From Cyclobacteriaceae bacterium (GTDB taxonomy: Bacteria; Bacteroidota; Bacteroidia; Cytophagales; Cyclobacteriaceae), in contig JANQSI010000008.1 of NCBI GenBank assembly GCA_028284125.1, positions 62,001-126,000 of the forward strand: 64,000 bases of DNA, given 5' to 3'. Of this stretch, positions 36,935 through 46,564 are shown piece after piece. Each line of letters opens with the position of its first letter. Position 1 is the stretch's first letter. The position numbers were made by a program, and so were the translations under genes. The notes beneath the pieces are model-generated. The model saw nothing but the letters and a program-made list of their open reading frames with translations, was not told where the DNA came from and did no database searches.

Positions 36935-39193
36935 ATGAAGAAGAACTTTGCGATCATTTCTTTTGCCCTACTATTTACAACCATTCAAGCACAAGACAAT
37001 TCTAAACTTTCCCTAGAACGAATTTTCTCATCTGAAGAATTTAAAATCGATGCAGCTCCCAAACTCGAATGGTTTGATGGAGGTCAATCTTATACCACTT
37101 TAGAACCATCAATTGAATATGAAGATCGCCTAGATCTTGTTAGCAATCAACCTGGAAAAGGGAGTACCATCTTGATTCGAGCTTCTGATCTAATTCCTGA
37201 TGGAGAAAAAGAACCCCTTCAGATCGAAGGCTACACTTGGTCAGGTGATAAGTCAAAGGTGCTGATTTACACCAATTCGGTGCGTGTGTGGAGGTTAAAT
37301 ACCAAAGGAGATTACTGGGTTTACGATTTGAATTCGAAGAAATTGGAAAAACTCGGGGGCTCAGAAGCTAAGCCATCAACATTAATGTTTGCGAAGTTTT
37401 CTCCCAATGGTGAATCCGTTGGATATGTAAGAGAACACAACGTGTATGTTGAAAATCTCGCTGATAAATCAATAACGGCACTAACTACTAATGGCACAGA
37501 CAAGATCATCAATGGAACTTTCGACTGGGCCTATGAAGAAGAATTTAGATGTCGCGATGGATTCAGGTGGAGCCCTGACGGAACCAAAATTGCTTACTGG
37601 CAAATTGATGCTTCCTCCATACGAAATTTTTTAATGATCAATACCACTGATTCTGCGTACTCATACACGGTCCCAGTTCAATATCCTAAGGCTGGAGAAA
37701 AACCATCCATAGCGAAAATTGGAGTAGTAAATGCCACCGGTGGAGAAACCACTTGGATGAAATTTCCCGGAGATCCTTCCAATAACTATCTGCCACGAAT
37801 GATTTGGGCGCCGGATTCTAAATCGCTGTTGGTTCAGCATTTGAATCGTCCGCAAAACTTAAATCGAGTTACGAAGTGTGACATCTCGACCGGAGAAACC
37901 AATATCGTTTACCAAGATAAGGAAACTGCCTGGCTTGACGTGGTGAATGATTTTCAATACCTGAATGATGGAAAATCGTTCACTTGGGTGACTCAAAAAA
38001 GTGGATGGAAAGCTGCCTACCTGATAACGGATGGTGTTGAAAAAAGAATCAGCCCAGAAGGCTTGGACATGATGAATATTTCCTTACTCAGTGAAGATTC
38101 AGACTGGTTGTACTACATAGCATCTCCTGAAAATGCTACTCAACGCTATTTATACAGAATTAAAATGAGCGGAAAAGGAAAAGCCCAGCGGATTACTCCG
38201 GAAGATCAACCGGGCTGGCACAACTATCAAGTGGCACCGAATGGAAGATATGCTGTTCATTCCTATTCAACAGCAACCAAACCATGGGTACATGAAATGA
38301 TTTCACTCCCTGATCATAAAGTGCTGCAAACACTTGTCACAAATGATGCGCTCAAGAACAACCTCAATAACATCGATCGGCCGGAAGTTGAGTTTTTTAA
38401 CGTGGAAGCTTCAGATGGAACGACATTGGAGTGTTGGATGATGAAGCCCACTGATTTTGACCCTAATAAAAAGTATCCGGTTCTTTTTTATGTATATGGC
38501 GAGCCCGCTGGACAAACCGTAGTTGATAGATGGGGTGGCAATCGCTATTTGTGGCACAGCATGCTCACACAGCAAGGATACGTTGTAATGAGCGTTGAAA
38601 ACAGGGGAACTCCAGGCCCAAAAGGAAGAGAGTGGCGAAAAAGTGTATATGGACAAATAGGAGTTCAGTCTTCAAAGGATCAATCCGACGGAGCTTTAGC
38701 GATTGTAGAGAAATTTGACTTTGTAGATGAGGATCGAATTGGCATTTGGGGCTGGAGTGGAGGAGGAGCTATGACGCTCAATATGATGTTCAGGTATCCG
38801 GAAATTTACAAGACCGGTATGTCTGTTGCACCAGTTACGAACCAGTTGCTCTATGACAATATTTATCAAGAACGATATTCTGGTGTTCCTCAACTAATGC
38901 CTGAGAGTTATGAAAAAGGATCAGCCATAAATTTTGCTCAGAATTTAAAAGGGAACTTGCTGATTGTCCATGGCACAGGTGATGACAATGTTCATTATCA
39001 ACACACAGAGCAATTGGTGAACAAGCTTATCGAGCATAACAAAATCTTTTCCATGATGTCATATCCCAACCGGACGCACGGTATTCGAGAAGGAGAAAAT
39101 ACTTCCCGACATCTTCGTGAAATCCTGACCAGATATTTAAATGACAATTTGCCTGCCGGAGGACGAGAGTGGAAGTTGGAGGAGAAAAACTAA
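36935..39193 (+). CDS. DPP-IV-like S9 family peptidase
   Basis: A 752-residue secreted serine peptidase (family S9B) that should release Xaa-Pro dipeptides. It has signal peptide MKKNFAIISFALLFTTIQAQ, then an eight-blade propeller region including the DPP-IV motif DWAYEEEF (about residues 190-200), whose Glu pair binds the substrate N-terminus. A C-terminal alpha/beta hydrolase follows. The catalytic triad is visible: Ser in GWSGGGAM (about 608), Asp in GTGDDNVH and His in NRTHGI. Length matches the family. It is monocistronic by spacing (101 bases upstream, 88 downstream). Confidence 0.95.
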   Translation: MKKNFAIISFALLFTTIQAQDNSKLSLERIFSSEEFKIDAAPKLEWFDGGQSYTTLEPSIEYEDRLDLVSNQPGKGSTILIRASDLIPDGEKEPLQIEGYTWSGDKSKVLIYTNSVRVWRLNTKGDYWVYDLNSKKLEKLGGSEAKPSTLMFAKFSPNGESVGYVREHNVYVENLADKSITALTTNGTDKIINGTFDWAYEEEFRCRDGFRWSPDGTKIAYWQIDASSIRNFLMINTTDSAYSYTVPVQYPKAGEKPSIAKIGVVNATGGETTWMKFPGDPSNNYLPRMIWAPDSKSLLVQHLNRPQNLNRVTKCDISTGETNIVYQDKETAWLDVVNDFQYLNDGKSFTWVTQKSGWKAAYLITDGVEKRISPEGLDMMNISLLSEDSDWLYYIASPENATQRYLYRIKMSGKGKAQRITPEDQPGWHNYQVAPNGRYAVHSYSTATKPWVHEMISLPDHKVLQTLVTNDALKNNLNNIDRPEVEFFNVEASDGTTLECWMMKPTDFDPNKKYPVLFYVYGEPAGQTVVDRWGGNRYLWHSMLTQQGYVVMSVENRGTPGPKGREWRKSVYGQIGVQSSKDQSDGALAIVEKFDFVDEDRIGIWGWSGGGAMTLNMMFRYPEIYKTGMSVAPVTNQLLYDNIYQERYSGVPQLMPESYEKGSAINFAQNLKGNLLIVHGTGDDNVHYQHTEQLVNKLIEHNKIFSMMSYPNRTHGIREGENTSRHLREILTRYLNDNLPAGGREWKLEEKN

Positions 39194-39225
39194 GACTATC
39201 TCGATTTAAATTGAAGTAGATAAAG

Positions 39226-39237
39226 AGTAGATCTACT
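39226..39237. other. 12-base palindrome upstream of pyc
   Basis: AGTAGATCTACT is a perfect palindrome 44 bases before the pyruvate carboxylase start, between the DPP-IV gene and the larger inverted repeat at 39260-39280. It may be a regulatory site or chance. Confidence 0.3.
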
Positions 39238-39259
39238 AGTTCTCAGTTTTGATTAAATT

Positions 39260-39280
39260 CAGTGTTAGAACCTAACACTG
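39260..39280 (+). promoter_or_regulatory. Inverted repeat directly before the pyc start codon
   Basis: CAGTGTTAG and CTAACACTG are perfect 9-base arms around a 3-base AAC. The repeat ends one base before the ATG at 39282 and covers the place where a ribosome would bind; no Shine-Dalgarno sequence is present. As RNA it would form a tight hairpin; as DNA it would be a good dimer-binding operator. Confidence 0.55.
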
Positions 39281-39281
39281 C

Positions 39282-42200
39282 ATGACTGATAAGAAATTCT
39301 TCAAGAAAATCATGGTGGCGAATCGTGGGGAGATAGCCATCCGTGTGTTGCGTGCCATCTCTGAACTTCACATCAGATCGGTAGCGATTTACACGCACGA
39401 AGACCGCTATTCACTTCACCGTTATAAAGCAGATGAAGCCTACCAAATTGGAGCGGATACTGAGCCGCTAAAACCATATCTCGATATCGAGGAGATCATA
39501 GCAGTCGCCAAAGAAAATGAAGTAGAGGCGATTCATCCAGGGTATGGTTTCCTTTCTGAGAACGTTCAATTTGTGAAACGATGTATTGAAGAAGGAATCG
39601 TTTTCATTGGCCCACATCCCGAGGTTATGTCGCAGTTAGGCGATAAAGTCAAAGCGAAGGAAGTTGCCCGAGCCGCAAACGTTCCGGTCATTGAAGATAA
39701 CAAGCAACCTCTTTTAGATGAACAAGTCGCAATAGCCGAAGCAAAAAGAATTGGTTATCCAGTAATTATAAAAGCCTCTGCTGGCGGAGGCGGACGAGGT
39801 ATGCGTGTTGTGAGAGATCAGGAATCACTTATTAAGTCATACAATGAAGCAAAGTCTGAAGCGGGAAAAGCCTTTGGTGATGACACTATTTTCCTGGAAA
39901 AGTATGTAGAAAACCCCAAGCACATAGAAGTCCAAATCTTGGCCGACAATCACGGGAACATCGTTCATTTATTCGAACGTGATTGTTCTGTCCAACGACG
40001 CTTTCAGAAAGTAGTCGAAGTAGCTCCAAGTTTTGGACTGAAAGATTCCACCAGAAACAGCTTATATGAATATGCGCTGAAAATTGCGAACCAGGTTAAC
40101 TACAACAATGCCGGCACGGTTGAATTTTTAGTAGATCCCAACGAAGGTATTTATTTTATTGAGGTGAACCCAAGAGTTCAGGTTGAGCACACGATCACTG
40201 AAGAAATCACAGGAATTGATATTGTTCGATCTCAGATTTTAATTGCAGCTGGCTATGAACTCCATGACCCGCAAATATTCATTCCCTCACAAGAAGATAT
40301 TACATATAGAGGTTGTGCAATTCAATGTCGCGTAACGACAGAGGATCCTGAAAATGGATTTAAACCAGATTATGGAACTATCATAGCCTATCGAAGTGCG
40401 GGAGGATTTGGCATTCGGCTAGATGCTGGGAATGTCTATAACGGTGTTAAGATTTCACCCTTTTTCGATTCCCTTTTGGTAAAAGTCACAGCAAAAGGAA
40501 GGACGCTCAAAGGAACTTCGCAACGCTTACATCGTGCTCTGAGGGAGTTTAGAGTTCGGGGTGTAAAAACCAATATTGGCTTTCTCGAAAATGTTATTGA
40601 CAATAAGGAATTTTTTGACGGAAAGGCTACCGTTGGCTTCATTGATGATCATCCTGATCTATTTCAAATTAAAAAGAGCTTCGATAGAGGAACCAAAACT
40701 TTGAAATACATCGGAGAAGTATCAATCAATGGAAATCCTGATGTAAAGGTTAAAGATGAAAACAGGAAATTCCGATCGCCAAGTCCACCTACTGTGTCGA
40801 AAGATTCAGTAATCCAGCCTGGAACACGTGATCAACTAAGGAAATTAGGTCGAGAGAAATTTGTTCAACAACTCAAGGAAGATCCTAAAATTCACTTCAC
40901 AGACACTACCATGCGCGATGCACATCAGTCGTTGCTCGCTACAAGGTTTCGAACGCAAGACATGCTGAAAGTTGGAAGAAGCTATGCAATCGAAAATCCT
41001 GAGGTTTTTTCACTTGAAATGTGGGGTGGAGCTACATTCGATGTATCCATGCGCTTTTTGAAAGAAAGTCCTTGGAAAAGGTTGGCATTACTAAGAGAAG
41101 CAATTCCAAATATTCTCTTTCAAATGTTAGTGCGAGGCTCAAATGCAGTCGGATATACCGCTTATCCGGATAATCTCATAGAGCAGTTTATTGAGACATC
41201 AGCTGAAAAGGGAATGGATATTTTCCGGATCTTCGATTCACTCAACTGGGTGGAGAACATGAAATGCAGCATCCAGGCTGTAAGAGAACGAACTGAATCG
41301 CTGGCTGAAGCTTGTATTTGCTATACAGGAGAAATCCTGGATGACGAACAAAAAAAATACACGCTTCAGTACTACCTCGACATGGCAAGAAAACTGGAAG
41401 ATCTTGGTGCTCACATTTTGGCAATCAAGGATATGGCGGGACTGCTGAAACCGTACAGTGCCGAGTTACTTGTTTCTGAACTTAAAAAAGCTGTTGATTT
41501 ACCCATTCACCTACATACTCATGATACTTCATCCATTCAATCGGCGATGTACATGAAAGCCATCGAAGCTGGTGTTGATATTGTAGATGTGTCTCTCGCT
41601 TCCGTTTCTGGACTAACCTCACAACCTAATTTCAATTCAATGGTGGCTTCATTAGAGTATCATGAAAGGGGAAGAAAAATGAATTTGCAGTCGCTGAATG
41701 AACATTCGAACTATTATGAAGATGTCAGAAACTTTTACTATCCATTTGAATCTGGTTTGAAAGCCGGAACGGCTGAAGTTTACGAACACGAGATTCCGGG
41801 TGGGCAATACTCCAATTTGAGACCTCAAGCAATTGCCCTTGGATTGGAAGAAAAGTTTGAAGTGATCAAGAAAAACTATGCAGCAGTCAACAAACTTTTT
41901 GGTGATATTGTTAAGGTCACACCTTCATCCAAAGTGGTAGGGGATATGGCGATGTACATGACTGCCAATGACTTATCACCGGAAGATATTCTTGGTAAAG
42001 GAGAATCCTTATCATTCCCTGAATCTGTTGTTGGTTTGTTTAAGGGAAAGCTGGGATTTCCAGAAGGAGGATTTCCAGAAGATCTAAGCAAAATTGTTTT
42101 GAAGAAGGAAAAACCGCTGAAAGGAAGAGCCAACGATGGATTGAAACCAGTTGATTTTGAAACCGAATTCAAGGCTTTCCAAAAAGACTTTCCAAATTCA

Positions 42201-42725
42201 GCATTTGAGGATTTTCTTTCATACAAGCTCTATCCTGCAGTATTCAAAGACTACTACGAACACCTTCAATCCTTTGATGAGGTCAGTCAGTTACCAACAC
42301 CCGTATTTTTCTACGGAATGAAACCCGGGGAAGAAATCTTGGTCGAAATTGGAAAAGGTAAAACTATCATCATTGAAATGATTGTCATTACTGAGCCTGA
42401 CGAGAATGGAATGCGGATGGTGGCCTTTCGACTCAATGGTCAAACCAGAAGAATTGCCATTCGTGATAACAGTGTTGCGGTTCAAAAAATATCCAATAGG
42501 AAAGCCGAAACCGAACGAGAAATAGGAGCACCACTTCAAGGAAAAATTGCAGATGTTTTGGTCAAAGAAGGAGACAAGGTGAGTCAAGATGATATACTCT
42601 TCGTGATCGAAGCGATGAAAATGGAAACATCTGTTTCATCACCTGTATCCGGTATCGTGAAGAAATTACACTTAAACTCAGGACAATTGGTTGAGCAGGA
42701 AGATTTAGTTGTGGAGTTGGAATGA
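39282..42725 (+). CDS. pyc: Pyruvate carboxylase
   Basis: A 1147-residue, single-chain, biotin-dependent enzyme that makes oxaloacetate from pyruvate, bicarbonate and ATP. Domains in order: biotin carboxylase (KIMVANRGEIAIRVLRA at the start, ATP-grasp loop KASAGGGGRGMRVV, EVNPRVQVEHTITEE); carboxyltransferase (DTTMRDAHQSLLATR, metal-binding HLHTHDTSS); and C-terminal biotinyl domain with EAMKMETSV, Lys near residue 1110. It is full length and intact. The start follows an inverted repeat with no ribosome-binding sequence. Its stop is separated by one base from the stop of the convergent GNAT-like gene. Confidence 0.97.
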   Translation: MTDKKFFKKIMVANRGEIAIRVLRAISELHIRSVAIYTHEDRYSLHRYKADEAYQIGADTEPLKPYLDIEEIIAVAKENEVEAIHPGYGFLSENVQFVKRCIEEGIVFIGPHPEVMSQLGDKVKAKEVARAANVPVIEDNKQPLLDEQVAIAEAKRIGYPVIIKASAGGGGRGMRVVRDQESLIKSYNEAKSEAGKAFGDDTIFLEKYVENPKHIEVQILADNHGNIVHLFERDCSVQRRFQKVVEVAPSFGLKDSTRNSLYEYALKIANQVNYNNAGTVEFLVDPNEGIYFIEVNPRVQVEHTITEEITGIDIVRSQILIAAGYELHDPQIFIPSQEDITYRGCAIQCRVTTEDPENGFKPDYGTIIAYRSAGGFGIRLDAGNVYNGVKISPFFDSLLVKVTAKGRTLKGTSQRLHRALREFRVRGVKTNIGFLENVIDNKEFFDGKATVGFIDDHPDLFQIKKSFDRGTKTLKYIGEVSINGNPDVKVKDENRKFRSPSPPTVSKDSVIQPGTRDQLRKLGREKFVQQLKEDPKIHFTDTTMRDAHQSLLATRFRTQDMLKVGRSYAIENPEVFSLEMWGGATFDVSMRFLKESPWKRLALLREAIPNILFQMLVRGSNAVGYTAYPDNLIEQFIETSAEKGMDIFRIFDSLNWVENMKCSIQAVRERTESLAEACICYTGEILDDEQKKYTLQYYLDMARKLEDLGAHILAIKDMAGLLKPYSAELLVSELKKAVDLPIHLHTHDTSSIQSAMYMKAIEAGVDIVDVSLASVSGLTSQPNFNSMVASLEYHERGRKMNLQSLNEHSNYYEDVRNFYYPFESGLKAGTAEVYEHEIPGGQYSNLRPQAIALGLEEKFEVIKKNYAAVNKLFGDIVKVTPSSKVVGDMAMYMTANDLSPEDILGKGESLSFPESVVGLFKGKLGFPEGGFPEDLSKIVLKKEKPLKGRANDGLKPVDFETEFKAFQKDFPNSAFEDFLSYKLYPAVFKDYYEHLQSFDEVSQLPTPVFFYGMKPGEEILVEIGKGKTIIIEMIVITEPDENGMRMVAFRLNGQTRRIAIRDNSVAVQKISNRKAETEREIGAPLQGKIADVLVKEGDKVSQDDILFVIEAMKMETSVSSPVSGIVKKLHLNSGQLVEQEDLVVELE

Positions 42726-42726
42726 T

Positions 42727-43890
42727 TTAAAGGATCGGATGCCTTTCGAATTCAGCCTCGCGATCGAAAAGGTATCTATAAGTAACAAGTGTTCTTGCTT
42801 TTTCCGCTTCCAGGTTCTTAGAGATGTTTAGCATTTTCGGATTGAAATCCCCTTGCCACTGGAGTTCAAGTTCACGATACTTTGTGTTGGTTTTGATCTC
42901 TTTTTCTCCTTCCACAATCATGTAGTAGTCCACTCCAGTACCCTGATGTTCAGGAACTACTCCAAAAACTACACCCACCATTCCACGACAGATCTTGCGC
43001 CATTTTAAAATCATGAAATGGATTTTTGCTAGCAAATGAAATTTCCCATTGAGAAATCTTACCATTTGGTTGATATCTGGAATATTGAGCCACATGGCGA
43101 TCGGCTTTCCTTTATAGTAAGCAAACCAAATAATTTTCTCATCGACGATTGGGCCCATTTTTTTAAACATTTTTACCACCTGGGCCAAAGCCATTGATTT
43201 GTTTCCTTTGTGGCTAGCCCATGCACCATTATATACATCGCAAAAGTCCTGAGCGAATTTCTTCAGTTGTTTTTTGTTGTAATGCTGTGCTGAGAAATCC
43301 GGATCTTTTTCAAAACGCTCGTGTGCGGCGTAAAACTTTTCACTCAGCTGGGCATCATCAGAGAGTGCCATTTTCCAGCAAATCTGATTATAGAAGTTCT
43401 TGAATCCATACGTTTCAAATAACTTCTGATAGTACGGCGGATTGTAATTCAGTCCGTAAGGTGGGGCATGAAATCCTTCAATTAGTAACCCCCACCATCT
43501 ATCTCTTTCACCAAAATTGATGGGCCCATCCATTGCCTCCATTCCCTGCTCTTCCAACCATTTTTTCCCGGTATCAAAAAGGAGATTAGCAGCCTCTTGA
43601 TCATCGATGCAATCGAAAAAACCAATCCCGCCGGTTTTGAACTTGTCGCCCATATTTTTGTAGCGAGGGTTAACAAAAGCAGCAATTCTACCAATCAGTT
43701 CACCAGAATCATCCTTGAGCAACCAACGACATGCTTTTCCTTTTTTCAAAAAACGGTTCTTCTTCAAGTCAAAAACAGATCGTATGTCCTGATCCAATGG
43801 TCGGATGTAGTTCGGATTGCCGTTATTAATCTTAACATTGACCTTCAAAAAGTCAGACAGATTAGGTGATACGTCCTGGTATATCTTCAC
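42727..43890 (-). CDS. GNAT-fold N-acyltransferase-like protein
   Basis: A 387-residue cytoplasmic protein that looks like an acyl-CoA N-acyltransferase of the YghO-like type. N-terminal features are FLKKGKACRWLLKDDSGELIGRIAAFVNPRY, then GGIGFFDCIDDQEAANLLFDTGKKWL and MDGPINFGERDRWWGLLIEGF. A second GNAT-like half is less clear: YKGKPIAMWLNIPDINQ, then VFGVVPEHQGTGVDYYMI, which contains a QGTG acetyl-CoA loop. Substrate unknown. It is transcribed alone, tail to tail with pyc. Confidence 0.75.
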   Translation of the reverse strand: MKIYQDVSPNLSDFLKVNVKINNGNPNYIRPLDQDIRSVFDLKKNRFLKKGKACRWLLKDDSGELIGRIAAFVNPRYKNMGDKFKTGGIGFFDCIDDQEAANLLFDTGKKWLEEQGMEAMDGPINFGERDRWWGLLIEGFHAPPYGLNYNPPYYQKLFETYGFKNFYNQICWKMALSDDAQLSEKFYAAHERFEKDPDFSAQHYNKKQLKKFAQDFCDVYNGAWASHKGNKSMALAQVVKMFKKMGPIVDEKIIWFAYYKGKPIAMWLNIPDINQMVRFLNGKFHLLAKIHFMILKWRKICRGMVGVVFGVVPEHQGTGVDYYMIVEGEKEIKTNTKYRELELQWQGDFNPKMLNISKNLEAEKARTLVTYRYLFDREAEFERHPIL

Positions 43891-44061
43891 AGTTTAGTGA
43901 CTCAATTTTGGTTAATAGGTTGCTTGCCTACTTAATGGTTTTGATCTGACTTATGAAAGATGAATATTCCAAAAAGATAGTTGCGTCAAAAACTGTTGGT
44001 GCCACCTTAAAAATGATCACACTTTGCTTAATGACAATAAGCTCGCAAACGTTCCGCAAAA

Positions 44062-44964
44062 TTAATTCTTAACAATCACTTTGTTGGCGGTGGGATAATT
44101 TGATTCGTACATATGAAAGTTGATTCCGTCCTTTAACCCAACATCCGGAACAATAATGTTTTGGGCACCAGAAGTTCTCATTACTTCTACATAGATTTCA
44201 GAAGCCGGGATGATTACGTCCGCTCTATCCGGATTCAGTTGTAGTTTATTTAGTAATTCATCATTCGAAAGGGATCGCAATTTTTGCTGTGTAGCAATTA
44301 ACGTCTCAAGATCCATTTGCTTGGTCTTTCCATCGGTGGACAGCTCGAACAACTTATTGATATTTCCACCAGTTCCGATAGCACAGATATCGTCATATCG
44401 ATTAGCGATGTTGATTTTGATCCATTGCTTCATTTCTTCCCACATTTCTGGTTTGTCGCTACGCTCAAGGCTTCTAACGGATCCAAGTTTGAAAGATTTT
44501 GAAAGGATTTTTTGTTTCCCTTCGTAAACATTTAATTCCGTACTTCCACCGCCAACATCGACGTGGAGATAATTTCCCTTTCCAAGTGAAAGCCCAATGA
44601 CCTTATTGATCATTTCCGCCTCCTCTTGACCATTGATGATTTTGATATCTAAGCCCAAACCTTCTCTTACATGTTCAATAAGAGATCTTCCATTTTCAGA
44701 CTCACGTATCGCTGATGTTGCACAACCAAAAAATGCATCAATCTCATAGAGGTCAATAAGGTTTTTGAATGCTGTTAGCAGTTTGTAAAAACGTTCCTTG
44801 TTGTATTCGCTAATTCTGCCGGTAGTAAAAACATCATGTCCAAGACGTAATGGGAACCGGACATATTCAAGTTTCTTGAATGTAATTTCATTCTTGTATT
44901 CAAGCACTTTTGTTATCTGTAGGCGGACGGCATTTGAGCCAATATCTATAGCTGCTAATTTCAT
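44062..44964 (-). CDS. Ppx/GppA family phosphatase (exopolyphosphatase-like)
   Basis: A 300-residue member of the ASKHA-fold Ppx/GppA family, which cuts polyphosphate or pppGpp. The two phosphate-binding loops are visible: AAIDIGSNAVRLQI at the N-terminus and LHVDVGGGSTELNVYEG near residue 135. INGQEEAEMINKVI and AIGTGGNINKLF are also present. It is the short two-domain form without the C-terminal HD domain, common in Bacteroidota. Its start lies back to back with the SAM riboswitch and metH genes, with 71 bases between its ATG and the riboswitch. Confidence 0.92.
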   Translation of the reverse strand: MKLAAIDIGSNAVRLQITKVLEYKNEITFKKLEYVRFPLRLGHDVFTTGRISEYNKERFYKLLTAFKNLIDLYEIDAFFGCATSAIRESENGRSLIEHVREGLGLDIKIINGQEEAEMINKVIGLSLGKGNYLHVDVGGGSTELNVYEGKQKILSKSFKLGSVRSLERSDKPEMWEEMKQWIKINIANRYDDICAIGTGGNINKLFELSTDGKTKQMDLETLIATQQKLRSLSNDELLNKLQLNPDRADVIIPASEIYVEVMRTSGAQNIIVPDVGLKDGINFHMYESNYPTANKVIVKN

Positions 44965-45022
44965 TTGGCTGCAAAACTAAGGAACTGCTTAGATAAAAAT
45001 TATGTATTACAAACACATCATA

Positions 45023-45030
45023 TATATTTG
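45023..45030 (+). promoter_or_regulatory. Likely Bacteroidota -7 promoter element for the metH operon
   Basis: TATATTTG fits the Bacteroidota -7 consensus TAnnTTTG. It ends 5 bases before the first stem of the SAM riboswitch, so transcription would begin about where the riboswitch does. No convincing -33 TTG was found. Confidence 0.5.
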
Positions 45031-45035
45031 CATTA

Positions 45036-45144
45036 CTTATCAAGAAAGACCGAGGGAATGGGCCCTATGACGTCTTAGCAACCTGATCATCAGCGAGTGA
45101 TTTTCGGTGCTAACTCCCTTCCGATAGCTATCGGAAAAGATGAG
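45036..45144 (+). ncRNA. SAM-I-type (S-box) riboswitch
   Basis: Leader RNA element that senses S-adenosylmethionine, here before the methionine synthase genes. Stem P1 pairs CTTATC (45036-45041) with GATGAG (45139-45144). Conserved core words are present: CAAGAAAGA, GAGGGAATGGGCCC, TGACGTCTTAGCAACC and GGTGCTAACTCCC. The P4 position is a perfect 18-base palindrome, TTCCGATAGCTATCGGAA (45119-45136). Repression when SAM is plentiful is the expected behaviour. No rho-independent terminator follows, so control is probably at translation. Confidence 0.9.
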
Positions 45145-45161
45145 ACGATCCATTTGGACTT

Positions 45162-45189
45162 TCTCTGGTAAGTCAAAAGAAACCGGAGA
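45162..45189 (+). promoter_or_regulatory. Hairpin abutting the metH start codon (likely expression platform)
   Basis: TCTCTGGT (45162-45169) pairs with ACCGGAGA (45182-45189), with one G-U pair and a 12-base loop, and the ATG follows at once at 45190. The second arm contains GGAG, so the stem would hide the ribosome contact region. With the riboswitch just upstream this is a candidate switch element. Confidence 0.55.
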
Positions 45190-46206
45190 ATGAATTTAAT
45201 CTCAGACATACTTAAATATAGAATTCTCGTGCTCGATGGAGCTATGGGTACGATGATTCAACGTCATAAACTCGAAGAAGAGGATTTTAGGAATGAAGAT
45301 TTAAAGGATCATGTTAAACCTCTGAAGGGGAATAATGACTTATTATCCATTACCCGTCCCGATATCATAAAGGATATTCATCGGCAATACTTTGAAGCAG
45401 GGGCCGACATTGTTGAAACAAACACCTTTTCGGGAACTACAATAGCTCAGGCTGATTACGATTTAGAACACATTGTTTATGAGTTAAATTTTAAATCAGC
45501 ACATATCGCTAAAGAAGTTGTACAAGAATTCAATGAAAGAGAACCAGACAAACCTCGGTTTGTTGCGGGAGCAATGGGTCCAACAAACAGGACTGCCTCA
45601 ATTTCACCAGATGTGAACGATCCTGGGTTTCGTGCTGTAAGTTTTGAAGACCTAAGAATTGCCTACAAACAACAAGCTGAAGCGTTGCTTGATGGAGGGG
45701 TTGATATCTTACTCGTTGAAACAATTTTCGATACACTCAATGCTAAAGCGGCTTTGTTTGCAATCGATGAAATTCAAGAAGAACGTGGAATTGAAATTCC
45801 TATCATGGTTTCCGGTACAATCACAGATGCTTCAGGAAGAACATTATCCGGACAAACTACAGAGGCATTTTTAATATCCATCTCCCACTTGGATCTTCTT
45901 AGTGTAGGACTGAATTGTGCATTAGGTGCAAGACAACTACGTCCCTATTTGAAAGTGCTGTCGGAAAACTCAGACTCAAATGTGAGCGCTCATCCAAATG
46001 CCGGACTTCCTAATGAGTTTGGTCAATATGACGAGACTCCTGAAGATATGGCGGAGCAGATTAAGGAATTTCTTGATGATAGTTTGGTCAATATCATTGG
46101 CGGTTGTTGTGGCACAACACCTGAACATATTAGGGCAATTGCTGATTTGGCGAAGAAGTATGAACCGAGAATAGTCGACAGTCAGTTGTCTACAGTCGAT
46201 AGCTAG
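45190..46206 (+). CDS. metH: Methionine synthase, homocysteine-binding half
   Basis: A 338-residue zinc-dependent homocysteine S-methyltransferase module, the first half of cobalamin-dependent methionine synthase. The start is [23 protein letters not shown]. Zinc ligands are all present: Cys in [12 protein letters not shown] and the pair in [14 protein letters not shown]. Many Bacteroidota encode this half separately from the rest of MetH, so the split itself is normal. The last ~10 residues ([10 protein letters not shown]) are encoded by repeat-like sequence next to the inserted S23 gene, so the original C-terminus may have been altered. Controlled by the SAM riboswitch upstream. Confidence 0.95.
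   Translation: MNLISDILKYRILVLDGAMGTMIQRHKLEEEDFRNEDLKDHVKPLKGNNDLLSITRPDIIKDIHRQYFEAGADIVETNTFSGTTIAQADYDLEHIVYELNFKSAHIAKEVVQEFNEREPDKPRFVAGAMGPTNRTASISPDVNDPGFRAVSFEDLRIAYKQQAEALLDGGVDILLVETIFDTLNAKAALFAIDEIQEERGIEIPIMVSGTITDASGRTLSGQTTEAFLISISHLDLLSVGLNCALGARQLRPYLKVLSENSDSNVSAHPNAGLPNEFGQYDETPEDMAEQIKEFLDDSLVNIIGGCCGTTPEHIRAIADLAKKYEPRIVDSQLSTVDS
46194..46202. repeat. Left arm of inverted repeat flanking the S23 gene
   Basis: AGTCGATAG. Its reverse complement CTATCGACT lies at 46582-46590 on the other side of the S23 gene. Further copies of the AGTC/GTCGAC words occur just upstream (46173-46183). Confidence 0.65.
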
Positions 46207-46207
46207 G

Positions 46208-46564
46208 ATGGCGTTTAAGTTTGAAGATTTAAAAGTATGGCAAAGAGCCATTGACTTTTCAGGCGAGGTTGACGGATTAACTAAAAGGTTTCCAGTAGAA
46301 GAAAAATATGTCCTGACTTCTCAAATAAAAAGAGCTGCTGACTCAATTGCATTGAACATTGCAGAAGGGTCTACAGGACAATCGGATAAAGAATTCTCAA
46401 GATTTTTGGGCATAGCTCTTAGGTCTGGAATAGAGGTAGTTTCATGTCTCTACTTAGGAAAAAGGAGAAACTTAATTTCCGATGGTGATTTCGATAGATT
46501 GTACAAAGAATTGGAAGAGATCACAAAAATGATTCAAGGGCTTAGAAATAGATTGAAGGAATGA
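46208..46564 (+). CDS. S23-type four-helix-bundle protein inserted in the metH operon
   Basis: A 118-residue protein of the 23S-rRNA intervening-sequence (S23) family, a small four-helix bundle. The family opening is clear: [22 protein letters not shown]. It continues with [21 protein letters not shown] and [29 protein letters not shown]. The cellular role of these proteins is unknown. The gene starts 1 base after the stop of the metH N-half and its own stop overlaps the start of the metH C-half (ATGA). It is therefore fitted into the operon without breaking translation coupling. A 9-base inverted repeat flanks it. It looks like an acquired cassette. Confidence 0.92.
   Translation: MAFKFEDLKVWQRAIDFSGEVDGLTKRFPVEEKYVLTSQIKRAADSIALNIAEGSTGQSDKEFSRFLGIALRSGIEVVSCLYLGKRRNLISDGDFDRLYKELEEITKMIQGLRNRLKE

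Noticed and set aside
43891-44061. Gap between the GNAT-like and Ppx/GppA genes checked for a tRNA or small RNA
   Set aside because: No cloverleaf, terminator or conserved RNA motif was found.
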